DNA of 64,000 nucleotides. It comes from Methylolobus aquaticus. GTDB taxonomy: Bacteria; Pseudomonadota; Gammaproteobacteria; Methylococcales; Methylococcaceae. A model generated the notes under the pieces. That model was not told where the DNA came from, made no database searches, and was given only the letters and a program-made list of their open reading frames with translations. The stretch spans positions 1 to 64,000 of the forward strand of contig SEYW01000014.1 of the NCBI GenBank assembly GCA_004168015.1, written 5' to 3'. Each line of letters begins with the position of its first letter. Position 1 is the stretch's first letter. Below, one piece after another: positions 33,522 to 41,325 of the stretch. The position numbers and the translations under genes were made by a program.

Positions 33522-33585
33522 GGGTGGTCGATGACTTGGTTTTCTTATGTTGACAGGGGTGAGGGCGCGGCGTGGTTTGTCAGGT

Positions 33586-34458
33586 CTATCCCACGGGAAG
33601 CCCGAGGTCCGCGGCCTGGACCCACGGTGTTCGTGTGACGAGCATCGCTCGTTCGATGCGGTTCCGCAGTTCCCTGACGTTGCCAGGCCACGGATGTCGG
33701 TGCATTGCCCGGAAAGCGGCGTCCGAGAAGTCGGCAGCCGGGCCGTGCACGGGGGCCAACCGGTCCCTGAACCACGCGGCGAGTGGCTTCAGGTCATCCA
33801 GCCGCTCGCTCAGGCTGGGCATTTCGAGTCGCCCACGGCTAAGGGCGCAGAGTAGATCGGAGCGGAACCGACCTTCGAAGACCGCGCGCTGCAAATCCAT
33901 GTGAGACAGGGCGATCACGTTGGCCGGCCCCGACTGACTCATCAGCAACCGGGCCAGCGCCGTCTGTGCCCCGAAGGGCAAGTCACCGACCTCATCGAGG
34001 ATCAGTGTCCCGGTGGTGACGAGGTGCCCGAAACGCGCGGTGATCGCCGGGTGTCGGGCCCGCGTCAGGAGATCAGCTTCCTCCCCGGTGGCCAGGAAAT
34101 CCGGAAACGCGACGGATCGCATCACGCGCAGACTTCCGGTGCTCCGCGAAGAAATCCGGTGGAGCGCTCTCGCGAGCGCGCTCTTGCCGCTGCCGACCTT
34201 GCCGGTGATCAGGATCGGATGACCGGCGTCTGCGAGCGAGAGCGCTTTGGAGTAAAGGCCTTGCATCGGCGCCGAGTCGCCGATCAGGTCCGGGAACTGC
34301 AGCAAGGGCATGGCGCGGGTGGAAGCCGAGCCGGTGCCCCCGCGCAGCCAGTGGACGGACGAATGGCGTTCGCTCGTCGATCCTGCGGAGGTACGGGTTC
34401 GCGCGCCGAGGGAGTCGACAGAAGGCTCGTGGCGGGGAGCAATACTGTGGTCACGCAT
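33586..34458 (-). CDS. Second enhancer-binding-type ATPase lacking GAFTGA and HTH
   Basis: A 290-residue protein from the ATG at 34458; a TTG at 34500 would add 14 residues. No receiver precedes the AAA+ core. Walker A is GKVGSGKSALARAL, Walker B is TLILDEVGDLPFG, followed by HMDLQRAVFEGRFRSDLL and HPWPGNVRELRNRIERAM. As in its downstream neighbour, the region between the Walker motifs (VAFPDFLATGEEADLLTRA) has no GAFTGA, and the protein ends right after the AAA+ domain. The two proteins match in order over the whole core and are probably ancient paralogues. They could form a mixed oligomer. The promoter region is AT-rich. Confidence 0.75.
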   Translation of the reverse strand: MRDHSIAPRHEPSVDSLGARTRTSAGSTSERHSSVHWLRGGTGSASTRAMPLLQFPDLIGDSAPMQGLYSKALSLADAGHPILITGKVGSGKSALARALHRISSRSTGSLRVMRSVAFPDFLATGEEADLLTRARHPAITARFGHLVTTGTLILDEVGDLPFGAQTALARLLMSQSGPANVIALSHMDLQRAVFEGRFRSDLLCALSRGRLEMPSLSERLDDLKPLAAWFRDRLAPVHGPAADFSDAAFRAMHRHPWPGNVRELRNRIERAMLVTRTPWVQAADLGLPVG

Positions 34459-34502
34459 GTTAGTCAAGTAAAAAGGAAGGGTGTGGTCTGGACTAGCCAA
34501 AA

Positions 34503-34531
34503 GGACATAAGCAAGCGCTGGACCACATAAG
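34503..34531. promoter_or_regulatory. Direct repeat in the promoter region of the ATPase pair
   Basis: GGACATAAG (34503-34511) is repeated as GGACCACATAAG (34520-34531) with three inserted bases. It lies 45-75 bases before the ATPase start and may be a regulator binding site. Confidence 0.3.
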
Positions 34532-34590
34532 AAATCAATGTTGTTTCAGTGCGATGGGATTCAGTCGCGCCGACCTCGGCAGGCTGTGGC

Positions 34591-34619
34591 AAAAAAATTG
34601 ACAGCCTCACCGGAGGCTG
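34591..34619 (-). terminator. Hairpin with T run on the minus strand
   Basis: CAGCCTC and GAGGCTG (34602-34608 and 34613-34619) pair around a four-base loop. Reading on the minus strand, seven T follow after four bases. It lies upstream of the ATPase pair, so it could be a leader attenuator or a terminator for transcripts antisense to the SDR gene. Confidence 0.35.
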
Positions 34620-34747
34620 GAGCGCGACGGCGCAGGAGCGGCCGGATCGCGCGCGGGTTCGGATAGACGCGTCAAACGCAAAATGGACGATGCGTCTTGG
34701 CCTCACTACCATGGCGGGACAAAGCCCACGCTGTTTCCTGGAGAGTC

Positions 34748-35611
34748 ATGAGGAATCAAGTCCGGTCACTGCGCTGTGTCGTAACGGGAGGAACCGCGGG
34801 GATCGGGCTGATGACGGCAAAAGGACTCGTGAGCCAGGGTGCGTCCGTATTGCTGGTCGGCCGCGATGTCGAACGCGGACAGGCCGCCTGCGCCGCGATC
34901 AACGAACACTGCGGTGAGCCGCGGGCGACGTTCGAGCCCGGTGATCTATCGGACCTGAGGCAGGTCAGGGCGGTCGCGCGCGCCATCGCCGCGCGCTGGC
35001 CGTACGTCGATGTGCTGATGAACAACGCCGGCGCGATGTTCGGAACGCGGCAGCAGACCGAGCAGGGTCTGGAGATGACCTTCGCGCTGAATCATCTGAG
35101 CTATTTCACGCTGAGTCTGTTGTTGCTGCCGATGCTACGGTCGGCGCCGGTGGGGGCGCGTATCGTGAACGTCGCGTCGGAGGCGCACAAGGCCGGGCGG
35201 CTCGACTTCGAGGATCTGCAGTCGGTGCGGCGCTATAGCGGCTGGCGTGCGTACTGCGCGAGCAAGCTGGCCAATCTGCTGTTCACCCAGGAACTGGCCC
35301 GGCGGCTGGACCCTGCGGCGGTCACGGTGAATGCAGTACATCCCGGTTTCGTGGCGACCGACATCGGGATTCGGCACCGGCTCCTGCCTCCATTCCTGTG
35401 GCGAGTCGCCACCCGGTTCGCCCTTTCGCCGGAACAAGGCGCCCGCACGTCCATCCATGTTGCCTGCGCGCCGGAGTTGAGCCAGCGTCATGGCGAGTAC
35501 TTCATTCGGGAGCGTCCGGCGGCTATGGCGCCCGCAGCCCAGGACAGCCAGGCGGCCCGTAAGTTGTGGGATGAAAGCCTGCGCTTGGCCGAACTTGCAT
35601 GGCCAATATAG
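34748..35611 (+). CDS. SDR family oxidoreductase, retinol dehydrogenase-like
   Basis: A 287-residue NAD(P)-dependent oxidoreductase. The nucleotide loop TGGTAGIG is at residues 13-20, NNAG follows in DVLMNNAGAMFG, and the catalytic pair is in YCASKLANLL (Y-x-x-x-K), with Ser in IVNVASEAHKAG. The pattern is that of the RDH/WW-oxidoreductase subgroup. An Arg in LVGRDVERG suggests NADPH preference. The ATG at 34748 follows GAGAG. The small membrane-protein gene follows 22 bases downstream. The substrate is unknown. Confidence 0.9.
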   Translation: MRNQVRSLRCVVTGGTAGIGLMTAKGLVSQGASVLLVGRDVERGQAACAAINEHCGEPRATFEPGDLSDLRQVRAVARAIAARWPYVDVLMNNAGAMFGTRQQTEQGLEMTFALNHLSYFTLSLLLLPMLRSAPVGARIVNVASEAHKAGRLDFEDLQSVRRYSGWRAYCASKLANLLFTQELARRLDPAAVTVNAVHPGFVATDIGIRHRLLPPFLWRVATRFALSPEQGARTSIHVACAPELSQRHGEYFIRERPAAMAPAAQDSQAARKLWDESLRLAELAWPI

Positions 35612-35633
35612 ATCGAGCGGGGAGCAAAGACCA

Positions 35634-35885
35634 ATGACCGGGAGCGAACTGGAACGCTGGCTACTGTGGAGTCTGGGCCTCAACTACACCGTGCTGCTGG
35701 TGTGGTTCGTCATATTCGCCTACGCCCACGAGGCGCTGTATCGGCTGCACGGGCGGTGGTTCCGGCTGTCCCCCGAAGCCTTCGATGCGATTCATTACGC
35801 CGCCATGGCGGCCTACAAGATCGCGATCATCGTCCTGAATCTGGTGCCCTATCTGGCGCTGTTGGCGATGCACCAAGCGGCGTGA
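35634..35885 (+). CDS. Small DUF6868-like membrane protein
   Basis: An 83-residue protein with two hydrophobic segments (LNYTVLLVWFVIFAYAH and YKIAIIVLNLVPYLALLAM) around the motif LYRLHGRWFRLSPEAFDAIHYAAMAAYK. I associate this pattern with the DUF6868 family. GGGGAGCAAAG lies before the ATG. It shares the transcript with the SDR gene. Its 3' end overlaps the convergent hydrolase gene by 59 bases. Confidence 0.75.
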   Translation: MTGSELERWLLWSLGLNYTVLLVWFVIFAYAHEALYRLHGRWFRLSPEAFDAIHYAAMAAYKIAIIVLNLVPYLALLAMHQAA

Positions 35886-36579
35886 CTCCGCCGATTCCCG
35901 GCTGTCGTCGGGTCCACTCCAGGACCATGCCGAGGATTTCGCTCCAGACCGCTGTCTGGCTGCGGTTGAGGGCAGTGGGTACCTTGAACGAATGATCCCC
36001 CTGGTGAATCACGCGGACGGTCGCGGGCGATCCCAGTTTTCCGAGCTCGGCCCGTAACAGGTCCAGGTCGCACAACGGGTCGCGGGTTCCGGCGAGGAAC
36101 AAGGCCGGGCAGCGGATGTCCGGCCAGTGCTCGGTGCGCATGCGCGCGGGCCGTCCGGCTGGGTGGAGCGGATAGCCGAGGAATACCAGCCCGTCGCAGA
36201 CGCCGCCCTGAGCTGCCATGAGCGATGCGATCCGCCCGCCCATGCTCTTGCCGCCGATGAACAGCCGTTGTGGCGCCAGCGCCTCATCGCTGCGCACGGC
36301 GTCGATAACGGCCTGCCAGGTCCGTTGCAGCAAGGCCGGGCGGTCGGGTGCCTTGCGACCCGATTCCTTGTAAGGGAAGTTGAACTTGACGGACAGGAGC
36401 CCGGCGTCGGCCAGTCCCTGCTGGATGAATCCGATGAAGGGATGCGTCATGTCGCTTCCGGCGCCATGCGCGAGGATCACTCCGGTCCCGTTCGTCCACG
36501 GCCCGGGAACCGCCCACTCCGAAGCAACCTCGATGTCGGGAGCGACGGTAATCCGCCGGGCCAGCAGACGCACGGTCAT
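35827..36579 (-). CDS. Alpha/beta-hydrolase, TEX30/KANL3-type dienelactone hydrolase family
   Basis: A 250-residue hydrolase. LAHGAGSDMTHPF supplies the oxyanion part, Ser112 in GGKSMGGRIAS is the nucleophile, Asp lies in LAGTRDPLCD and His in QGDHSFKVP. The pattern matches the bacterial TEX30/KANL3-like hydrolases. It is 32 bases downstream of the desaturase-type gene on the same strand, so the two are probably cotranscribed. The final 20 residues extend beyond the usual fold and overlap the convergent small membrane-protein gene. Confidence 0.85.
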   Translation of the reverse strand: MTVRLLARRITVAPDIEVASEWAVPGPWTNGTGVILAHGAGSDMTHPFIGFIQQGLADAGLLSVKFNFPYKESGRKAPDRPALLQRTWQAVIDAVRSDEALAPQRLFIGGKSMGGRIASLMAAQGGVCDGLVFLGYPLHPAGRPARMRTEHWPDIRCPALFLAGTRDPLCDLDLLRAELGKLGSPATVRVIHQGDHSFKVPTALNRSQTAVWSEILGMVLEWTRRQPGIGGVTPLGASPTAPDRAPDSGR

Positions 36580-36611
36580 CTGGCGTTAGTGTGACAGCCT
36601 CTTGTCGAAGC

Positions 36612-37667
36612 TCAACAGGACGACAGCGTGTTCTGTCCGCGGAACAGTGCCAGCGGGTTCGGCCAATGCCGCTCGGCTGGTCCCATCGGCTGCCGCCTGG
36701 CCGTCCGGGTCTTCTGCAGAATTTCCCGCTCGGCTTCGACCCAGTCGATGAAGTCGTATCCGGGGGCGAACCCGCGCTTCTCGGCCCGAAAGTAAGCAGC
36801 CTCGGCAATCATGGCCTGCACGGTTTCGGGTTTCACTGCCGGTCGCTGGGGCAGTTGCGGCAAGCCATAGCGGATCAGATCCCATAAACCGAAACCCGGT
36901 ACCTGCGCCAGCCCGATGGTTTTCGGTTCCACGTCCGTGAATGTCCGGAACAGCCGGTCCCAAAGCGAAAACACGGCGCCGTAGTTGTTGTCGTGCTCCG
37001 CGCGCCGGCTGGAGTGGTGGGCGCGATGAATGCGTGGCACGACGATCAGGCGGCCTAACGAGCCTTCACCCGGAAACGTGATGTTCGCGTGGTGAAACAA
37101 CACGAACACCGTCACCACGGCCTCGTTAGCCAGCAACACCGCGGCGTCGATGCCCATGACGGCAATGAACACGGCCTTGATGGCCGCCGTCAGGAAGACC
37201 TCGACGCCATGCAGTCGGAACGCGGTCGATACGTTCATGGTGCGATCGCTGTGATGGATCTTGTGGAAGGCCCACAAGGCATCGAAGCTGTGGTTGGCTC
37301 GATGCCACAGATACAGCACCAGATCGAGCAGCACGAACGACACGACGCCCTTGAGCGCCGGGTTCGCGATGCCGCTGAGCAGCCCATGGTCGGCGTAGCG
37401 CTCGGCGATCAGCCAGAGCGTCGATACCGAAAGCAGCGACATCAAGGTGTCGTTCAGCATGAACGACCCGATGTTCGCGAAGTAGGATTGGCGACTCGTC
37501 CGTGGTTCTACCGGCCGGTACGCGCAGCGTGCTTCGAGCGCGAACAGCAGCCAGAAGGCCGCCAGCACGGTCAGCGCGCGGGCCTCGCCGGAAGTCAGGT
37601 CCGGCCATTCGAAGGACTGGACGCGCGACTGGATTTGATGGAGTAGTGGCGTGAACTTGGTAAACAT
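36612..37667 (-). CDS. Sterol desaturase/fatty acid hydroxylase family protein
   Basis: A 351-residue integral membrane di-iron oxygenase. The His clusters typical of the family are seen as HRANH, HKIHHSD, HHANI and HRAHHS. About four hydrophobic segments surround them, beginning with ALTVLAAFWLLFALEA. The family oxidises sterols, hopanoids, ether lipids or fatty chains; the substrate cannot be deduced. An AT-rich operator-like inverted repeat lies upstream. The alpha/beta-hydrolase follows in the same transcript. Confidence 0.9.
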   Translation of the reverse strand: MFTKFTPLLHQIQSRVQSFEWPDLTSGEARALTVLAAFWLLFALEARCAYRPVEPRTSRQSYFANIGSFMLNDTLMSLLSVSTLWLIAERYADHGLLSGIANPALKGVVSFVLLDLVLYLWHRANHSFDALWAFHKIHHSDRTMNVSTAFRLHGVEVFLTAAIKAVFIAVMGIDAAVLLANEAVVTVFVLFHHANITFPGEGSLGRLIVVPRIHRAHHSSRRAEHDNNYGAVFSLWDRLFRTFTDVEPKTIGLAQVPGFGLWDLIRYGLPQLPQRPAVKPETVQAMIAEAAYFRAEKRGFAPGYDFIDWVEAEREILQKTRTARRQPMGPAERHWPNPLALFRGQNTLSSC

Positions 37668-38068
37668 TCGCTATCACCTCTTCAGCGGCGGGAGCTCCCG
37701 CGGCAGTCTTTATCTATGGGATTTCGAGGTTCAATATAGTGTCCCATGTTTACAATAACAAGTCAGACTTCCTTATTGTTCCCATATGGGCAACTTTACC
37801 CAGATCTGAGCGGATCCGTTGAGAAACGACAATCCCGCCAAGACCCACTCTGAGTGGAGATGCGATCGCTCAGTTCGCTGTTGCGGTGAATTTGGTTATT
37901 TCCTCCGATTGGCGCGGCGCAAGCGCGTGTCGGTCCAAGCGTTCAGAGGCCATTCGGCGATCGGCCGCTGCTGCGGACGGGATTCAGCCTGGGCGACTCG
38001 CGGCAGTGGCATTTCCCGGCTCCGCCCGGTCGGCTTTCCGGCGTGTGGATGCGTTGCAGGGAGGACGC
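37668..38068. other. Intergenic region with AT-rich patch, no gene seen
   Basis: Contains the likely promoter and operator of the desaturase gene near 37700-37790. The rest (37800-38068) has only overlapping frames of poor composition. Confidence 0.5.
37752..37779. promoter_or_regulatory. Operator-like inverted repeat upstream of the desaturase gene
   Basis: ACAATAA (37752-37758) and TTATTGT (37773-37779) are perfect seven-base arms with a 14-base spacer. They sit in an unusually AT-rich patch 85-112 bases before the desaturase ATG. The outer flanks CCCAT and ATGGG extend the symmetry. The shape suits a TetR- or LysR-type dimer. Confidence 0.45.
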
Positions 38069-38971
38069 TCAGCGCTCGCTCGGCAGACCGGCGGCGCGCA
38101 GTTCGGCAAGCAAGGTGGTTGCGTCGGGTTCGGGCAGCGGCGACAGCGGCGGGCGCACGGAACGCCACACCCGGTCTCCGTACAGCGATGCCACGACCGC
38201 TTTCATTGCGGCAACAAAGGGATAGGCGGCGATGATCCGGCAGAAAGCGCGTATCCGGGACAGTGCCGCGGCGTCCGCGCCGGGGGTCAGCAAGGCAGCA
38301 AGCAATTCCGGGAACAGATTGGCCGCGCCACAGATCGTGCCGGCGCCACCGACGCGCATCAGGTCCGGAAGATGCTGCTCATCACCCGTCAGGATCTGCA
38401 GATCGGGCGCGGCTTCGATCAGCGCGAGTGTGTGTGCAAAGTCGTCGCCGCTGTCCTTGACTCCGGCCACGACGCCGGGATAGGCAGCATCCAGTCGCGC
38501 CAGCAGTTCCGGGTTGACCGCGACGGCGGACAACTGCGGGATGTGATACAGGTAGAGCCGTAGGGCCGGATTGCAAACGGCTTCGATCAAGGTCGAGTAC
38601 CAGGCGAAAAGCCCGTCGTCTGTAACGCCTTTCCAGAAATACGGCGGTAGCACCAGACAGCGCGGACAACCCGAGGCGAGCGCATGACGGACCAGGGCGG
38701 CGGTATCGGGGAGGGCCGGACAGCCGGCGCCCACTGCCAGCCGAGCGGCCGGGACACCGGCAGCCAGCAATGCATCCAGCGCGGCGGTGCGTTCGGAAAC
38801 CGAGAAGGAGGGGCCTTCTCCAGTCGTGCCGAACAGCACGATACCGTCGACACCGCGTCCGATGAGGTCTTGGATGTGCCCGGCAAGCCGGTCGTGATCG
38901 ATGGCACCGGACGCTGCGAGCGGCGTCAGCGTCGCACACCACAGGCCGGCCAGCGGCGCGGGTTCAATCAT
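38069..38971 (-). CDS. Dihydrodipicolinate synthase/N-acetylneuraminate lyase family aldolase
   Basis: A 300-residue class I aldolase. LFGTTGEGPSFSV carries the pyruvate-binding TTGE motif, Tyr142 in LYLYHIP and Schiff-base Lys172 in VAGVKDSGDD are in place. The sequence lacks features that would make it DapA itself, and it is not near lysine genes. Possible substrates include 2-keto-3-deoxy sugar acids or hydroxyproline-derived compounds. It is monocistronic and divergent from yqiA. Confidence 0.88.
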   Translation of the reverse strand: MIEPAPLAGLWCATLTPLAASGAIDHDRLAGHIQDLIGRGVDGIVLFGTTGEGPSFSVSERTAALDALLAAGVPAARLAVGAGCPALPDTAALVRHALASGCPRCLVLPPYFWKGVTDDGLFAWYSTLIEAVCNPALRLYLYHIPQLSAVAVNPELLARLDAAYPGVVAGVKDSGDDFAHTLALIEAAPDLQILTGDEQHLPDLMRVGGAGTICGAANLFPELLAALLTPGADAAALSRIRAFCRIIAAYPFVAAMKAVVASLYGDRVWRSVRPPLSPLPEPDATTLLAELRAAGLPSER

Positions 38972-39116
38972 CGGCGGGTGCCGGCCCTGCGGACGGCAAG
39001 CCTTCGGCGGAAAGACGGCAGCGCATGGGTCTTCGCTCCGGGTGGATTCACGCGGGCCGGGACGACACGGTAAGCTGTGTCGCTGGACCTCGATCGCAAC
39101 TCTATCGGCATCGGCG

Positions 39117-39713
39117 ATGATTATCTATCTTCATGGCTTCCGTTCCGCTCCGGCATCGGCCAAGGCACGGCTGCTGGCGCAGCAGATGGCCGAGCGCGGA
39201 CTCGAACACCGTTTCTGGTGCGAGCAGCTCGCGTTCAGCCCGCGGGAGGCGATCGCGCAGGTCGAAGCCGTGCTCGATGACTGCCCGCGGGACGCGACGC
39301 TGGTCGGCAGTTCGCTGGGCGGGTATTACGCGACCTATCTGGCTGAAAAATACGATCTGCAAGCCGTACTCGTGAATCCGGCCGTTGTCGCCCACATCGC
39401 GTTGGCCAGATACCTGGGGCCGCAGGATAACCTCTACACCGGCGAAACCTTCGTCTTCACACAGGAACATATCGCGGAATTGACCGAATTGGACGTGCCG
39501 GCTCTCACCAAGCCCGAGCGGTTCTGGCTGTTGGTCGAAACCGGGGATGAACTGCTGGATTACCGGCAGGCCGTAGCCCGTTACGCCGGTGCGACCCAGA
39601 CTATTCTCGAGGGGGGAGACCACAGCTTCACCCGCTTCGGCGAATTCATCGAGCCGATCATCGCGTTCGCCGGGCTGGATGGAGTCCCGGCGCCGTTGTC
39701 CTCAGGAGCCTGA
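39117..39713 (+). CDS. yqiA: YqiA/YcfP family alpha/beta-fold esterase
   Basis: A 198-residue esterase of the YqiA type. It starts MIIYLHGFRSAPASAKA, with the nucleophile Ser66 in LVGSSLGGYYATYLAEKY and catalytic His in EGGDHSFTRF. Asp is likely in the VETGDELLDYRQA segment. The frame is open far upstream, but family members begin at this Met. Six bases separate it from the DUF3301 gene. Confidence 0.9.
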   Translation: MIIYLHGFRSAPASAKARLLAQQMAERGLEHRFWCEQLAFSPREAIAQVEAVLDDCPRDATLVGSSLGGYYATYLAEKYDLQAVLVNPAVVAHIALARYLGPQDNLYTGETFVFTQEHIAELTELDVPALTKPERFWLLVETGDELLDYRQAVARYAGATQTILEGGDHSFTRFGEFIEPIIAFAGLDGVPAPLSSGA

Positions 39714-39719
39714 CCCCCG

Positions 39720-40037
39720 GTGTTTGCCGAACTGATCATCGCCATCCTGCTGGTCGCGCTGGCGGCCTTCTGGGCCGACAGCCTGGCTGCCAAGGAACGG
39801 GCCAACGATGCCGCGCGCGAACTCTGTACCCGCCGGGCCATCAGCCTGCTCGACGAAACGGTGGCGCTGGCCTCTCGGAAGCTGGTCCGCGGGGCTGGCG
39901 GCAGCCTGACGCTGCGACGAACCTACACCTTCGACTATTGCGAGGACGGCTATTCCCGCGCGTCGGGTTTCGTCGTGATGGAGGGGCGCGAGGTCATCAC
40001 CTCCGGGCTGGGGCGTCAGGCCGTCTGGTGGCATTGA
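39720..40037 (+). CDS. DUF3301 domain-containing protein
   Basis: A 105-residue protein starting at GTG, with one N-terminal membrane segment (ELIIAILLVALAAFWADSLA) and a soluble domain containing RRTYTFDYCEDGYSRASGFVVM. The F-x-[FY]-x-x-x-G pattern and the length fit DUF3301. It follows yqiA by six bases and precedes an AAA ATPase by 42. The role is unknown. Confidence 0.85.
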   Translation: MFAELIIAILLVALAAFWADSLAAKERANDAARELCTRRAISLLDETVALASRKLVRGAGGSLTLRRTYTFDYCEDGYSRASGFVVMEGREVITSGLGRQAVWWH

Positions 40038-40079
40038 GCCGATTGAACTGATGCAGCGCGACGCGGCGGCCGGTTAGCG

Positions 40080-41243
40080 ATGCTGACGACGCTTGCCGTC
40101 GGGAACTACCGCTCGCTGCTGCAGCTGGTGATTCCGCTTGGCCGCTTGAATGTGATCACCGGCGCCAACGGCAGCGGCAAGTCCAACCTTTACCGCGCGC
40201 TGCGCCTGCTGGCCGAAACCGGCCAAGGCGGCGTCGTCAACGCCCTGGCCCGCGAGGGCGGCTTGAGCTCGACACTCTGGGCCGGACCCGAGACGGTCTC
40301 GCGTCGGATGCGCAGCGGCGAGGTGCCGGTGCAGGGCGGCCCGCGCCAGCATACGGTGCGGTTGCGCCTCGGCTTCGCCAGCGAGGATTTCGGTTATGCC
40401 ATTGCGTTCGGGTTGCCGACGCCGAGCCGGTCCGCGTTCGCGCTGGACCCGGAGATCAAGCGCGAGTCGATCTGGGCCGGCCCGGTGCACCGCCCTGCCG
40501 GCGTTCTTGTGGACCGTACTGGTCCGGTGACCAAGGTCCGGTCCGGCCGCGGCTGGACGGTTGTCTCCGCGCACAGCGGGACGTTTGACAGCCTGCTGAG
40601 CCAGATCGCCGATCCCAAGGCTGCCCCGGAGGTCTGGGAACTGCGGGAGCGCATTCGGGGCTGGCGTTTCTACGATCATTTTCGGACCGATGCCGACGCC
40701 CCGGCGCGCCAGCCACAGCTGGGAACGCGCACACCAGTGCTGCACCATGACGGTCGTGATGCCGCGGCGGCGATGCAGACCATCCGGGAGATCGGCGATG
40801 CCGAGGCGCTCGACGCCGCCGTGGCGGACGCCTTCCCCGGCGCAGCGCTGATCATCGGAACGCAGCCGGACGGCCGCTTCACATTGGCTCTGCGGCAACA
40901 CGGCCTGTTGCGAGAGCTGTCCGCCGCCGAATTGTCCGATGGCACCTTGCGTTACCTGTTGTGGATTGCGGCGCTGCTGACCCCGCGACCGCCGCCGCTG
41001 ATGGTGTTGAACGAGCCCGAGACCAGCCTGCATCCCGACCTCTTGCCGGCGCTGGCGCGGCTGATCGTGCGCGCCGCGGAGCGGACCCAGGTCTGGGTCG
41101 TGACGCACGCCCCGCGCCTGATCGCCGCCCTGCAGCAGGCGCCGGCGTGTCGGGGGCTCGAACTGGAAAAGACGCTGGGTCAGACCCGCCTTGCCGGGCA
41201 GGGGGAACTGGACGGCCCCGCCTGGCACTGGCCGGACAACTGA
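40080..41243 (+). CDS. AAA family ATPase, RecF/SMC-like
   Basis: A 387-residue ATPase of the ABC/SMC-type AAA_21 group. It begins MLTTLAVGNYRSL and has a P-loop GANGSGKSNLYRALRLL near residue 30. The signature-like stretch LRELSAAELSDGTLRYLLWIAA is near 280, Walker B is LMVLNEPETSLHPDLLPAL, and the H-loop is VVTHAPRLIAAL. No nuclease domain is fused, unlike OLD proteins. The sequence is mostly housekeeping-like, though many relatives are linked to DNA repair or defence. No partner gene is obvious. Confidence 0.85.
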   Translation: MLTTLAVGNYRSLLQLVIPLGRLNVITGANGSGKSNLYRALRLLAETGQGGVVNALAREGGLSSTLWAGPETVSRRMRSGEVPVQGGPRQHTVRLRLGFASEDFGYAIAFGLPTPSRSAFALDPEIKRESIWAGPVHRPAGVLVDRTGPVTKVRSGRGWTVVSAHSGTFDSLLSQIADPKAAPEVWELRERIRGWRFYDHFRTDADAPARQPQLGTRTPVLHHDGRDAAAAMQTIREIGDAEALDAAVADAFPGAALIIGTQPDGRFTLALRQHGLLRELSAAELSDGTLRYLLWIAALLTPRPPPLMVLNEPETSLHPDLLPALARLIVRAAERTQVWVVTHAPRLIAALQQAPACRGLELEKTLGQTRLAGQGELDGPAWHWPDN

Positions 41244-41325
41244 GCCGCGCGGTGCGGGTTCGGGGTCTACGTGTGGCCGGCGGCCTCGGGTGCAGCGTGT
41301 TAACCTCAGGCTTTTGGGCCTGACC

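Noticed and set aside
34587-34602. A sigma54-like promoter (TGGCA and TTGAC with GG and GA 10 bases apart) upstream of the SDR gene
   Set aside because: The required GC at -12 is GA, and the poly-A spacer can be explained by the minus-strand hairpin and T run.
37819-38235. A 138-codon plus-strand frame right of the desaturase promoter
   Set aside because: Arg/Cys-rich translation with no ribosome-binding site, overlapping the aldolase gene on the opposite strand.
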